This document shows, in pieces, positions 8,301 through 15,345 of a DNA stretch of 15,445 nucleotides. Source of the stretch: Beroe ovata. Lineage: Eukaryota > Ctenophora > Nuda > Beroida > Beroidae. Each line of letters opens with the position of its first letter. Position 1 is the first letter of the stretch. The stretch covers positions 78,289-93,733 of the forward strand of contig CAMPET010000103.1 of the NCBI GenBank assembly GCA_946803715.1, given 5' to 3'. The position numbers were made by a program, and so were the translations under genes. A model generated the notes under the pieces. It searched no databases, was not told the origin of the DNA, and saw only the letters and a program-made list of their open reading frames with translations.

Positions 8301-11300
8301 ATATCATCGCACGATTTCTCACATTTTACTGAATAATTTAACTTAACCGAACATTGAAAGCATTTTTTATGGGACCGAGCTCTATAAAAGTTCTCCAAGG
8401 TGTTTATTAACAAAGATCGAAAAACTTCTATTTCAACATACTGAAGATTCACTTTAAGCCCTTTATCACCTTCAGACGTATAAATTTTACCCTTCAAAAT
8501 ATCCTTGTACACAGCTTTCACATCACCAATAACGTCTCTACTAAAACAATCGCTACAACATAAACGGCATTTCTTGACATTCTCTAACACTCTTAAAATA
8601 TCTCCAATATATTTCACATTTAAAGTCAAAGGTTCCAAAGACTCATATGATGGTAAACTGATATCTCCAGTAGGAATTGAACCAAGGTTTCCACGTTTGG
8701 TCGCATCCTTGTTATGGTATGAAATATTCAATGTCTCATTGCCATTTCGAGGCATTCTGATCGACGAACAGTCTGTATTCACGCTACTAGAAAGATATGC
8801 TATAGCTGGATCACTTGGACACAAATTATTATGACATTTAACACATTTATCTTTAACTTCACGTTCCTTGTAAACTTCCGCCACTTTTCTATAAACAGTT
8901 ACATTTCTAGAATATTTCTCATGTTTCAAGATTCTACTATTAAGTTTCTTCAAATATTTCGAGGCAGATACTTTCTCCTCAGGACAAATTGCAACACATT
9001 CCTTGTCGGTTTTCTTATGACAGTCCTTACAAAAATATCCAATACTTCTAAGGTTATCAATATTCTCTAAAAATGTTAACTGGTTTTTAGTAAGAACATC
9101 AACTCTATCTGAAGTTATCGCTAAAACAGCTTCTTTCTTTTGTGAAGATTGAAATCTCTTAAAAGAAAACCTCTTACTAAACTTGCAAAGATCTACTGAG
9201 CACCAACTACAACATGATTTCGACTCAGTGTTATAAGACAACTTCAGTCGTAAAACAGTTCTAGCCACATTCGATATATCAATACTTTTAAAATTAATTA
9301 GTGCATGTCTACTACCAAGTTTCCATGAAACACGTGTTCTCATATCTCGCATCTTCCCATCACACTGGTCACAAAGAGTACCACTAACAACAAGTTTCCT
9401 AGCATAATTTAACAACATATGTAAAAGAGAATATTTAATTCTATCTGACGGTAGTTCCATTTTCGATAGCTTTGCTATATCATTATCACTAAGTACTGCG
9501 ATATCGTCCTCATCGATTACATAACATGATTTAGCATTATCACTTTTATGTCCCATATCGCAATTTTTATGAACTACCCCTCCACCAGACAACTTCCGAT
9601 ATCTACTAGGACACGTATCACTAAGAGTCAACTCTGACATGAGTTTCTCTAACAATGAAATATCATACTGATCACTCTCACCTCGTTCAGATGCGCTGTT
9701 TACCGAGGGCAAGTCATCTGTCAGAGAAACTAGGTCGTCCGTGTCGATGCAGGCAGTCGATGCGGAGAGTGATGAGGATGTGGACTCTGACATATGATCA
9801 TTACCATCCTGGATTGTATTAGGAGTGTTAGGTATACTATTATTGGACATTGATACTAGATCGTCCGTGCTAAATGACGCCTGTGAACCTGGCTGAGTGT
9901 TATCCTGACTAACATCATCAGGGGGGAGTAAATCAATAGGGTTAGCAGGGATTGAAACATCCTTATAGAGGGGGTTATTGGCCTTTAGCCAGACTAGAGC
10001 AGTGTGAATCTTATTCACTGAGACAAGACGCTGCCAAACAGCCCTGTTCTTTTTAGGAATACCGTGCAGCACAATAAACTCATCAGGATTGACAAGTTTA
10101 GTCGGTCTATCACCAAACAACTCCTTAATAGTAGAATCTAGGGGAGACATTATGTGAACAGCGAAACCTTTCAGCTTATCCATACGTACACTGTAGGGTA
10201 AATTGGCCCCTACTGCCGAAACTTTAAATATACTTTGATAGCACATTGCAACATGAATGAAAATACGCTCAAAATCGTTCAAAGTTTTGATACAATCTGG
10301 AAGCATCCCAGTATCCATACCGTTCATTTTTGATATAGTCGGAACTTTATCCCTTCCCAATTCCCCTGAACACGCGCGACAAATTTTCAAACCAATTAAA
10401 CTTTCTACCGGCGCCTCACCCCTCATGACTACACGATCACTACAATTAAGATACCTGAACAAGTTCTGCCATGCATTGTTGTCAAGATTTCTCCTCCTGG
10501 ATGTGATGGTCTCGATGTGGGCGTCGTCGACCAGCTTATCACAGGAGATGCACGGCGTCCTGGGGAGATTCATATCACGTTTCTTATAAAATTCAATAAG
10601 GTTATCNAGATTATCACCATACTTCTCTGTGAGATTCCTGCGATTTACAATGGTGTTAGGACGTTGCACGTTGAAAATCTTGGTTCGTTTCTCTGGGGGT
10701 TGGTAAGCAAGTAATTTATAGAGGTAATCAAAGTCCCCACACACAACAGCTGCATCAAAATCTGAAATTAATTCGTTAGTGTTTTTTAGCTCATTGAGAA
10801 TATCGTACAGCTTCCTGAGATTGTTATAATGAGGGTAGAGCTTCCTGAGGAGAACGAGTTTAGACGTACAGCCGTTCACACCACTAAAACATTCAGACGG
10901 GTGATTCCTCTTATCTACAGTTAACATATAAGGCTGTTTTGGGGCAACGGGACAATGATTGATCTTATCAAGGAACACACGAACATCTTTACGACTGACG
11001 GACTTACCCTCTGCAAACAATTCTAGTAATGCTTCTACTTCACCTGACGTTGCCGCAATACAATTCTTCACACACGGACTGATAACATCCCCCTCTTCTG
11101 CACCTGAATCTACTTTATTGTTTTTAGTCTTTTTAGTTCTAAATTGGTACTCTGTCATGCCCCCCCGATAACTAAACTCTGGAAAATACGGCTCCCAACC
11201 CTTAGCGTGACAAGCATCCCCCAGTGCTGCATTACTTTTGTCCCCTTCAGCTGATAACGCGACTTTCGCAGTATACATTCCCCGCAGTATACATTCAACC

Positions 11301-11332
11301 GATGTAAAGAATAGTAAATACGCTGAACCCAC
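5318..11332 (-). CDS. Helitron Rep-helicase, main 2,004-codon block
   Basis: Residue numbers count from the GTG at 11332, an artefact of frame; the real frame enters near 11268. Residues 316-455 (CRAC, then NGM...LP..I..L..FE) resemble DUF6570, common in Helitron proteins. Residues 480-580 are acidic and Ser-rich. Four modules with two CxxC pairs each occur at C261/264-C318/321, C654/657-C708/711, C768/771-C830/833 and C922/925-C991/994. The Rep domain spans about 1170-1540: HUH-type metal site HFH at 1366-1368, and catalytic tyrosines Y1513 and Y1517 in EYVTKYVTK. The helicase starts near 1790: Walker A GYGGTGKS with K1850, Walker B DE at 1932-1933, and motif III GDLLQLDP at 1968. Rep nicks and transfers the single strand and the helicase unwinds 5'-3'. 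The block is intronless; one n at 10606 gives an unknown residue 243. It ends by frameshift before the helicase is complete. Confidence 0.93.
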   Translation of the reverse strand: MGSAYLLFFTSVECILRGMYTAKVALSAEGDKSNAALGDACHAKGWEPYFPEFSYRGGMTEYQFRTKKTKNNKVDSGAEEGDVISPCVKNCIAATSGEVEALLELFAEGKSVSRKDVRVFLDKINHCPVAPKQPYMLTVDKRNHPSECFSGVNGCTSKLVLLRKLYPHYNNLRKLYDILNELKNTNELISDFDAAVVCGDFDYLYKLLAYQPPEKRTKIFNVQRPNTIVNRRNLTEKYGDNXDNLIEFYKKRDMNLPRTPCISCDKLVDDAHIETITSRRRNLDNNAWQNLFRYLNCSDRVVMRGEAPVESLIGLKICRACSGELGRDKVPTISKMNGMDTGMLPDCIKTLNDFERIFIHVAMCYQSIFKVSAVGANLPYSVRMDKLKGFAVHIMSPLDSTIKELFGDRPTKLVNPDEFIVLHGIPKKNRAVWQRLVSVNKIHTALVWLKANNPLYKDVSIPANPIDLLPPDDVSQDNTQPGSQASFSTDDLVSMSNNSIPNTPNTIQDGNDHMSESTSSSLSASTACIDTDDLVSLTDDLPSVNSASERGESDQYDISLLEKLMSELTLSDTCPSRYRKLSGGGVVHKNCDMGHKSDNAKSCYVIDEDDIAVLSDNDIAKLSKMELPSDRIKYSLLHMLLNYARKLVVSGTLCDQCDGKMRDMRTRVSWKLGSRHALINFKSIDISNVARTVLRLKLSYNTESKSCCSWCSVDLCKFSKRFSFKRFQSSQKKEAVLAITSDRVDVLTKNQLTFLENIDNLRSIGYFCKDCHKKTDKECVAICPEEKVSASKYLKKLNSRILKHEKYSRNVTVYRKVAEVYKEREVKDKCVKCHNNLCPSDPAIAYLSSSVNTDCSSIRMPRNGNETLNISYHNKDATKRGNLGSIPTGDISLPSYESLEPLTLNVKYIGDILRVLENVKKCRLCCSDCFSRDVIGDVKAVYKDILKGKIYTSEGDKGLKVNLQYVEIEVFRSLLINTLENFYRARSHKKCFQCSVKLNYSVKCEKSCDDILESIMLSLRNDIDMYSNNDNVNSVVPSHCDVLCDNVSRDVSEADILDMLNRNMTISGGADSGTSGESSVDSDGETGKEEKREAVKKILEQMSEEDFQNLITHYTVTCIDGFEDNTQWLDSLYQLLRVDDEPISLQEPNLDVMCFPEVFPWGIGGRNAKEERQRKVGPLQYERSRLLSSHGNIRRNVPYIFSLSQEYERRKITQGVYASLRNVKGLGNISTKEFLGRLRDNDPDLQKRLSRSVRDIPGTPQYWSYNRKKIQSICEESGPASWFVTFSPAEYDWEELVKYVREQNTDLPGIENLSDNEVLAKDPVLVSNFIHKRFAATLNFILKADPIGKVTKYFIRTEYQGRGVAHFHCLFWVEGAPVIGRDSDQQVADFIQKYASCKLPDKNEEPELYDMVDKYQRHKCRDYCLRLIKSGGKYKKVCRFGFPRKESQVFQLHDVLSCVIGRRKNKMKKRLYDLARTSEESNINDYNPDLLYLWGGNMDIQFLSEDSFSIVEYVTKYVTKGEKSHIESFVTDDTKSAFQNTSKFVYESLRNREMSTHEAIDRMLQNNGELYVVSEKFIFIPTTFPRYRTRCLKKVGDLEKQDDDDTDIFAPDFIHDFYPRRPSIPSFDEMSLHDYVKNYERTYDKKTPSHLVIEIKDDSGLKTIARLKKKNGKLPIIQHYEFDAKKNPESFYYSFLCLYKPWRQETDIMGPSESYEEEFFRVLDELPEMKKKYERRSTIKRMREDMEERADQEAGNDRKEEDPMADHMDDDDPVIAQALQDFENLKQNSDIKTEEELNNFVSTLNVDQRRVYDRITGNLLHLFEHNEKKCNCNDFKPLLLYVSGYGGTGKSYLIKALVGFMFVQRNIYNRSCDNILGAPTGLAADNIRGQTLHSAFNLPVEHGSHPKYEPLNQKILDQTRVVLQDLQCVIVDEVSMVSNVILLLLHMRLCELFGKSAPFGNKSVILFGDLLQLDPVQAQSPYKVVTAEMMHKITDGNKVTLTFG

Positions 11333-11681
11333 CGATCCCGCCTTAGAAGAATATCATCAACTAANTATCATTAACTAAGGACCGGGCAAGAAAATTGATC
11401 TTAAACCTATTCCCATACCCTGCAAAACTATTTCCCCCTGCGAAATTTTTCAATAGGTCGTCGACATCCCCGTACTTCAATAATGCACTAGAAATTATAC
11501 CCATAGCCCGACTTTTATACATTATTCTAGTTTTAGACTTTACAAATTTCTTATTTTTGAACAACCCATGGTAACTTCTCTGATCGTTGCAGGACGGTAG
11601 GGAAGGTAGGAAGAGTCGTTTTCTTGAGTTCTTGACTAGTCTTTCGGATTTCTTGTATGCTCCTGTGACGTACTCTGGGAC
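11266..11681 (-). pseudogene. Helitron protein, second coding exon (linker before the Rep-helicase block)
   Basis: The exon starts right after a strong acceptor (TTCTCTATACTTCAG, AG at 11683-11682) with VPEYVTGAYKKSERL. It is open to the n at 11365, where the frame as written ends in TAG. Directly past the n another frame reads LVDDILLRRDRWVQRIYY and then SLHRLNVYCGECILR, with a further CxxC pair. It shifts near 11268 into the main block (VALSAEGDKSNAALG). So two breaks lie in 100 bp, one exactly at the ambiguous base, which points to a base-calling or assembly fault. No known domain is recognised. The exon joins the upstream one in phase 0 across a 108-bp intron (11789-11682). Confidence 0.7.
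11267..11296 (-). repeat. 16-bp tandem duplication at a frame break
   Basis: A 14-bp word (plus strand CGCAGTATACATTC) is present at 11267-11280 and again at 11283-11296, period 16. The Helitron frame changes at this point. Sixteen is not a multiple of three, but removing one copy alone does not bring the upstream and downstream frames together, so another indel must also be present. Confidence 0.8.
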
Positions 11682-11789
11682 CTGAAGTATAGAGAATGAT
11701 AGAGAATGATCACAGACGCAAAACAGTCTCAATCATAGTGGTCAATCATTGATTCGTAACACTGATGAGTTTGTCGTTATCACACTTAC

Positions 11790-12790
11790 ATCATGGGAAC
11801 GGATGGCTTCCATTGCTCTCTTGTTAGAGAGTAGAGGAACAGATCCTGGCTGCTTGTTGTCCCTCTCACCCTCTCCCTCACCCTTGGCGTCTCTCACCCT
11901 CATACTCGCAGCTGCGTGCATCTCAGCTTTCTTGACGGACTTCCTGTACCACACGTAGTTCTTCTTATACTTCTGTTTTCTCAGCTTTGCCTTCTTCGAC
12001 AGCTCATAGGCCTCTTGAGTTTTCTTCCCTTTCTCACTGGCCCCATATCTCCTCATTGCTCGTCTGCTCGCCTCTTGCCACCCTTTTGTCTCCATGTAGG
12101 CCAGCATCGCCTTCTTCTGTGCTGCTGACCATCCTTCTGTTTTCATGTAGGCAGTCAAGGCTGCCTTATAATCATCTGTCTTCCTGTACCTCTCCATCAT
12201 ACGTTTGTATTTATCTGATTTCATGTAGGTGATCATTGCATTTGCTTGAGCAGTTCTATACTTCTCAGTCTTCATGTATCTGATCATGGCTCGTCTGTGT
12301 GACTCACCCCACTTTCCTGTCAACTGGTGCCTACTCCTTGCCTGCTTCGTGGTTTCTCCACCCTTCTCAGTAGTCCGGTACCTCTTGTTGCTCTTGCATA
12401 CACTTCTCTTCCCTTCAGGAGTTGTCTTCCACTTTGCGTAATACTCCTTGCGTGACTTGGGTGTGGTCGGGGTGTCACTCTTCTCTGCATCACCGCTGTC
12501 ACATGGTGGTACATCAGGAACAAGGACTACTTTTCTGATCTTCTTCTTTTCCCCAACAAGTCTAGATTTCCCTCTTCTTCTGTATCGCCGCTTCTTCGGA
12601 GTTTCCTGATGTGCTGACTCATCAGACTCCTCGCCACCACCTCTCAGCACGAGGTGTGTCCTCACATTCTCCTCTTCGGGTGTCACTGTCTGCGAATCAG
12701 TCCCACACTTCTTCCCACTTTTCTTCTTCCTATCATTCTCATTCCTGCAACTCTGTTGCTGCATTCTGGTCGGTTCCGCCTTAGAGCAAT
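11790..12790 (-). CDS. Helitron N-terminal exon: highly basic protein with ~19-residue YMKT repeats
   Basis: This exon runs from a strong acceptor (AATTTTTCTTCAG, AG at 12792-12791) to a strong donor (GAT|GTAAGTG at 11790/11789). An internal ATG at 12764 could also start translation. The first ~100 residues are Lys/Arg/Glu-rich and disordered-looking (KKRRYRRRGKSR could be a nuclear signal). About seven units follow of the form A(M/L)..YMKT(E/D).(Y/W), for example AMIRYMKTEKYRTAQA and ALTAYMKTEGWSAAQK, then a tail with RYGASEKGKK. Such Tyr/Lys 'TEKGK' repeats occur before the helicase in other animal Helitron proteins as far as I recall; nucleic-acid binding is likely but unproven. The exon accepts phase 1 and leaves in phase 0. 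Confidence 0.8.
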
Positions 12791-12942
12791 CTGAAGAAAA
12801 ATTGGATGTGAAAGACTTTCATTAAACTTTACAAAACCGTTCCTACTTACTTAGCAGTCACTTACTTCATGTCAGCAAGAAAGTTCAGAATTATATAGCG
12901 AATAGTTTTTCCTGATATCGAGACACATAAGTACATGCTTAC

Positions 12943-13049
12943 CTTTGACTGTGCTCCTCCTCTTTTTGGATTTCGATTTTGCCTTGATAGCCCTCTCCTC
13001 CTTCTCCAATTGGAGACTTTGGGCTTTTCTTGTCCCAACGACCTCATTC
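12943..13049 (-). CDS. Exon 6 of the upstream gene: basic, coiled-coil-like tail
   Basis: The exon lies between acceptor AATGCTTTCAG (AG at 13051-13050) and donor AAAG|GTAAGC (13-nt match to a good donor; exon end 12943). It enters in phase 2, completing a Trp codon with the previous exon, and leaves in phase 1. It encodes NEVVGTRKAQSLQLEKEE and then RAIKAKSKSKKRRSTVK, a charged helix followed by a nuclear-signal-like cluster. It joins in phase either to the Helitron N-terminal exon at 12790 or to a small exon at 12911 that ends in a stop (12864-12862). Confidence 0.6.
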
Positions 13050-13171
13050 CTGAAAGCATTCAATGGGTAAAAAACCAAATTGATTGCACTACCTGCAAAG
13101 TGGTCAAAACTGCATGTGCATTATAATGAAAAGGTATATATACAGCCATAGCTTCGAAACTTGTCACTTAC

Positions 13172-13250
13172 CACTGTGAAATAGGAATGAGACAAGTGTT
13201 ATCAGCATCATAGATTTGTTGCCTCCTCACTTCACATCTCTCACGGTTCT
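13172..13250 (-). CDS. Exon 5 of the upstream gene
   Basis: A 79-bp exon with a clean acceptor (GATAATCTCAG) and a near-consensus donor (CAGTG|GTAAGT). It enters in phase 1 and leaves in phase 2, consistent with both neighbours. It encodes NRERCEVRRQQIYDADNT and then CLIPISQ. No domain is recognised. Confidence 0.6.
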
Positions 13251-13412
13251 CTGAGATTATCATGGTAGGTATAAATCATAAGGTAACGAAGTAGGTAATA
13301 ATATTTGTGCGCACTGCTCATGAAACAACTGTGAATATTGATAAATTTTCAGATCCCATGAAGTGCAGGAAAGTGGAAACTCAAGAAATAAATAGGTTGG
13401 ACGAATCCTAAC

Positions 13413-13508
13413 CTCCGATGTGTTTGCTCTTCGGCACGGTTATCCATCTGTCAGTTCTGTCAGTAATAGGAGCTTTGCAGACGTCTCCTCTCCTTGGAAC
13501 CAGCTTGC
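13413..13508 (-). CDS. Exon 4 of the upstream gene
   Basis: A 96-bp open exon encoding KLVPRRGDVCKAPITDRT and then DRWITVPKSKHIG. It enters and leaves in phase 1. The donor GAG|GTTAGG is acceptable. The acceptor (TATCAAAAAG) lacks a pyrimidine tract and is the weakest splice site in this gene, so the left end could be a few bases further in. No known domain is seen; WITVPKSKHIG resembles the first strand of a KH domain but the GxxG loop does not follow. Confidence 0.45.
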
Positions 13509-13762
13509 CTTTTTGATAAATTGGTTATCGCATAATGAATATGATAATTCACTATTTCGATTGCATGGTAGAGGTTCACCATATCAATGAATGTGATTAA
13601 TTAAAAATGTATGATTAGGCAATCGATCTCTGTAACAACAGAAGTACAGAGAGTTCTGTACAGACCCCCACAGTTTCCATCCGTTGTTCAACATGCCGTA
13701 CAGCATATAATTCATTGCATATTAAGATATCATATAGGGAACAATCACAACTTTCCACTCAC

Positions 13763-13919
13763 CTTGGTTGGCAATGGTCTGTCTCATCATAGAGGTGGCC
13801 GCAGTCACCTCAGCACGAGTCCCCCGAATAGAGAACTCTCTGAATGTCCCACACGTTGCTGGAGCTAGTGTCACAGTCGCTCCAGTCTCAGCCATGACCT
13901 TCTTCAGATTCCGTCCACC
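13763..13919 (-). CDS. KH-domain exon, C-terminal part
   Basis: The exon starts after acceptor GTTTATTCAG (AG at 13921-13920) in phase 0 and ends at donor CAAG|GTGAGT in phase 1 (157 bp). It encodes GGRNLKKVMAETGATVTL, a variable Cys-containing loop, then REFSIRGTRAEVTAATSMMR and QTIANQ. With IGK at the end of the previous exon it builds the canonical KH sequence IGKGG..LKK....TGA.V.L, followed by strand and helix (FSIRG...V.AA...). KH type I domains bind single-stranded RNA or DNA through the GxxG loop. The intron splits the domain inside that loop. Confidence 0.82.
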
Positions 13920-14008
13920 CTGAATAAACATTCATGTTACGGTTACATTGTTAGCTCATAAATTTAAGAAGCAGAACAGCATAGTTATGTGACTACTTAA
14001 AAACTCAC

Positions 14009-14142
14009 CTTCCCGATAGCTACGCCACACATAGGCTCAGACACGATCAAACTCCCCTCAACCTGGAGACTGATCCTCCCCTTCTCAAACTCTCGTCTCC
14101 CGGCCGAGACAATAGCAGCAGACTTGATGCTGATCCTCTCTC
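14009..14142 (-). CDS. KH-domain exon, N-terminal part
   Basis: A 134-bp exon with acceptor GAAATTTCAG-like sequence (CATTTCAG, AG at 14144-14143) and donor GGGAAG|GTGAGT. It enters in phase 1 and leaves in phase 0. It encodes ERISIKSAAIVSAGRREF and then EKGRISLQVEGSLIVSEPMC GVAIGK. The first KH strand (RISLQVEGSLIV) and the opening IGK of the GxxG loop are here. The preceding ERISIKSAAIVSAGRR could be the end of another unit. It pairs with the exon at 13919. Confidence 0.78.
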
Positions 14143-14579
14143 CTGAAATGGGTTCATTACTTGCTTGGCATCCCTATTAAGCTATTATAAACTCGCAAAT
14201 TCTATTTGAATCATGTATTATGTATAGACTATCTTCGTCACGAGATGCACGTGCAGATTTTGTCATTTCGAATGAAAATACACGTTGCTATGGCCTATCG
14301 TTACGAGTGCAGTTGAGTGCGCGCGTTGCTAGTCATTTCTAGGTAATTGATGCGATTATTTTGTCAGTGTTAATTGTTTAGGGGATGATGAGCGACGGAT
14401 TTCGGTTTCTTCCCACTATTCTAAGCCCTGAGTATACTCCGCATTTATAATTATCCCTATAAGTACCTATAGTAAATTCAGCCTGTAATATAATGATAAC
14501 ATTCACCCGTCCAATGCTAATTAATATATCAGATTATATAGACCACTTAGATTGACAGGTTGACAGGTATATTACCAAC
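14143..14579 (-). other. Intron, 437 bp, between the SGNH and KH exons
   Basis: This is the sequence between donor CCAG|GTTGGT and acceptor CATTTCAG on the minus strand. It is A/T-rich with stop codons in all frames. I see no repeat, RNA gene or hidden exon in it. Confidence 0.5.
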
Positions 14580-15165
14580 CTGGCACAGGCTCCCCGGCCG
14601 ATAGCGCTGCAGACAGGTACACCGGCTCCCTGTCCGGCTCTTCCACCTTCCTCTCCCAGTTCACCGCCTCCGGGTTCACCACCTCCTTCTTCTTCGTCTC
14701 CACCTCGTAGAACTGCGGATTCGGCATCGAGTAGAAGTAGCCTGGATCAGGTCTACCACTCACGTGCTTCAGAATAGCCTCCCTGAAAATGAAGCTAAAT
14801 TTAGGGGCCGGGTGTAGTCCGTCCTTCTTGAAAAGATGAGCCTTAACTTCCCCGTCAGGACCGACAAAGTTTTTGTACAACCTGATGATCCGACCCGGAT
14901 ACTCCCTGTGCAGGAATCTGTTGAGCGTCTGTGCGTGCTGGTTGGGGTGGTTGGTTGATGGCACGTTGTCCCTGGTCCACGCCTTCCGAGGCAAGACCTC
15001 ACAAACGTCCACGGTTGCATCAGGGTTGAGCTCCTGGAGCTCAGCCATGATACCATGGATATCCGTGAGAGTCTCGTCCTCGTCGGTGTACCCCAGGTCG
15101 TTTGCTCCCACCAAGATCACCACGTGGTCCCACTCCCCACGAAACTGCTCACGATTCCCCCTCAC
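14580..15165 (-). CDS. SGNH/GDSL-hydrolase-like exon (5' part of the domain missing from this exon)
   Basis: The exon is read from a 3' splice site (AAAATGATTCAG, AG at 15167-15166) and ends at donor CCAG|GTTGGT, leaving in phase 1 (586 bp). Residues 15-24 are VVILVGANDL, SGNH block III with the GxND Asn that helps form the oxyanion hole. D115 and H118 in KKDGLHPAP are block V, the catalytic Asp-x-x-His. Between them lies a typical core (LNPDATVDVCEVLPR). Block I with the catalytic Ser (GDS) is not in this exon and must be upstream if the enzyme is active. A Pro/Glu-rich tail follows block V (YFYSMPNPQFYEV). SGNH domains act as esterases or lipases, and similar folds occur in some retrotransposon proteins. 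The upstream frame runs into the microsatellite and is not coding. Confidence 0.75.
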
Positions 15166-15180
15166 CTGAATCATTTTAAT

Positions 15181-15345
15181 ACTAACACACAGACAAACGA
15201 ACACGCACACACACAAACACACGTATAGACAGACAGACAGACAGACACACACACATCCCCACCCACGCACACACATCCCCATCCACACACACACACACTC
15301 ACACACAGACTCACACACACACACTCACACAAACACGCACATCAG
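15181..15345. repeat. CA-rich microsatellite with a (CAGA)n tract
   Basis: Long runs of AC and ACAC interrupted by CCC, with five or so CAGA units at about 15226-15245 and two near-identical ACACATCCCCA(C/T)CCAC segments around 15249-15288. On the minus (coding) strand it is a UG-rich tract ending about 15 bases before the SGNH acceptor site. Confidence 0.95.

Larger units (their letters stand above)
3220..12790 (-). mobile_element. Autonomous Helitron, coding core (termini not found)
   Basis: The minus strand encodes, in order, a basic repeat region, a DUF6570-like segment, a Helitron-type Rep nuclease with HUH and paired tyrosines, a PIF1-like helicase and a Ulp1/C48 protease. Rep plus PIF1 helicase in one polypeptide defines Helitrons, which transpose as rolling-circle DNA elements. 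The limits given are those of the recognisable coding sequence. I could not identify the 5' TC end, the 3' CTRR end with its hairpin, or the A/T insertion site. The reading frame is interrupted about six times, so this copy as assembled is not a single intact gene. At about 9.6 kb of coding core it is long for a Helitron. Confidence 0.93.

Noticed and set aside
11297-11332. GTG at 11332 as the true start of the 2,004-codon Rep-helicase block
   Set aside because: The first ~20 residues in that frame are replaced by a better protein-like reading in another frame (DRWVQRIYYSLHRLNVYCG), continuous with the upstream exon apart from the n.
15168-15324. Cys/Val-rich N-terminus (repeating CVC) upstream of the SGNH domain
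   Set aside because: It is simply the translation of the TG-rich microsatellite; the exon starts at the acceptor at 15165.
15181-15345. CRISPR-like or satellite array
   Set aside because: Simple dinucleotide and tetranucleotide repeats without spacers; ordinary microsatellite.
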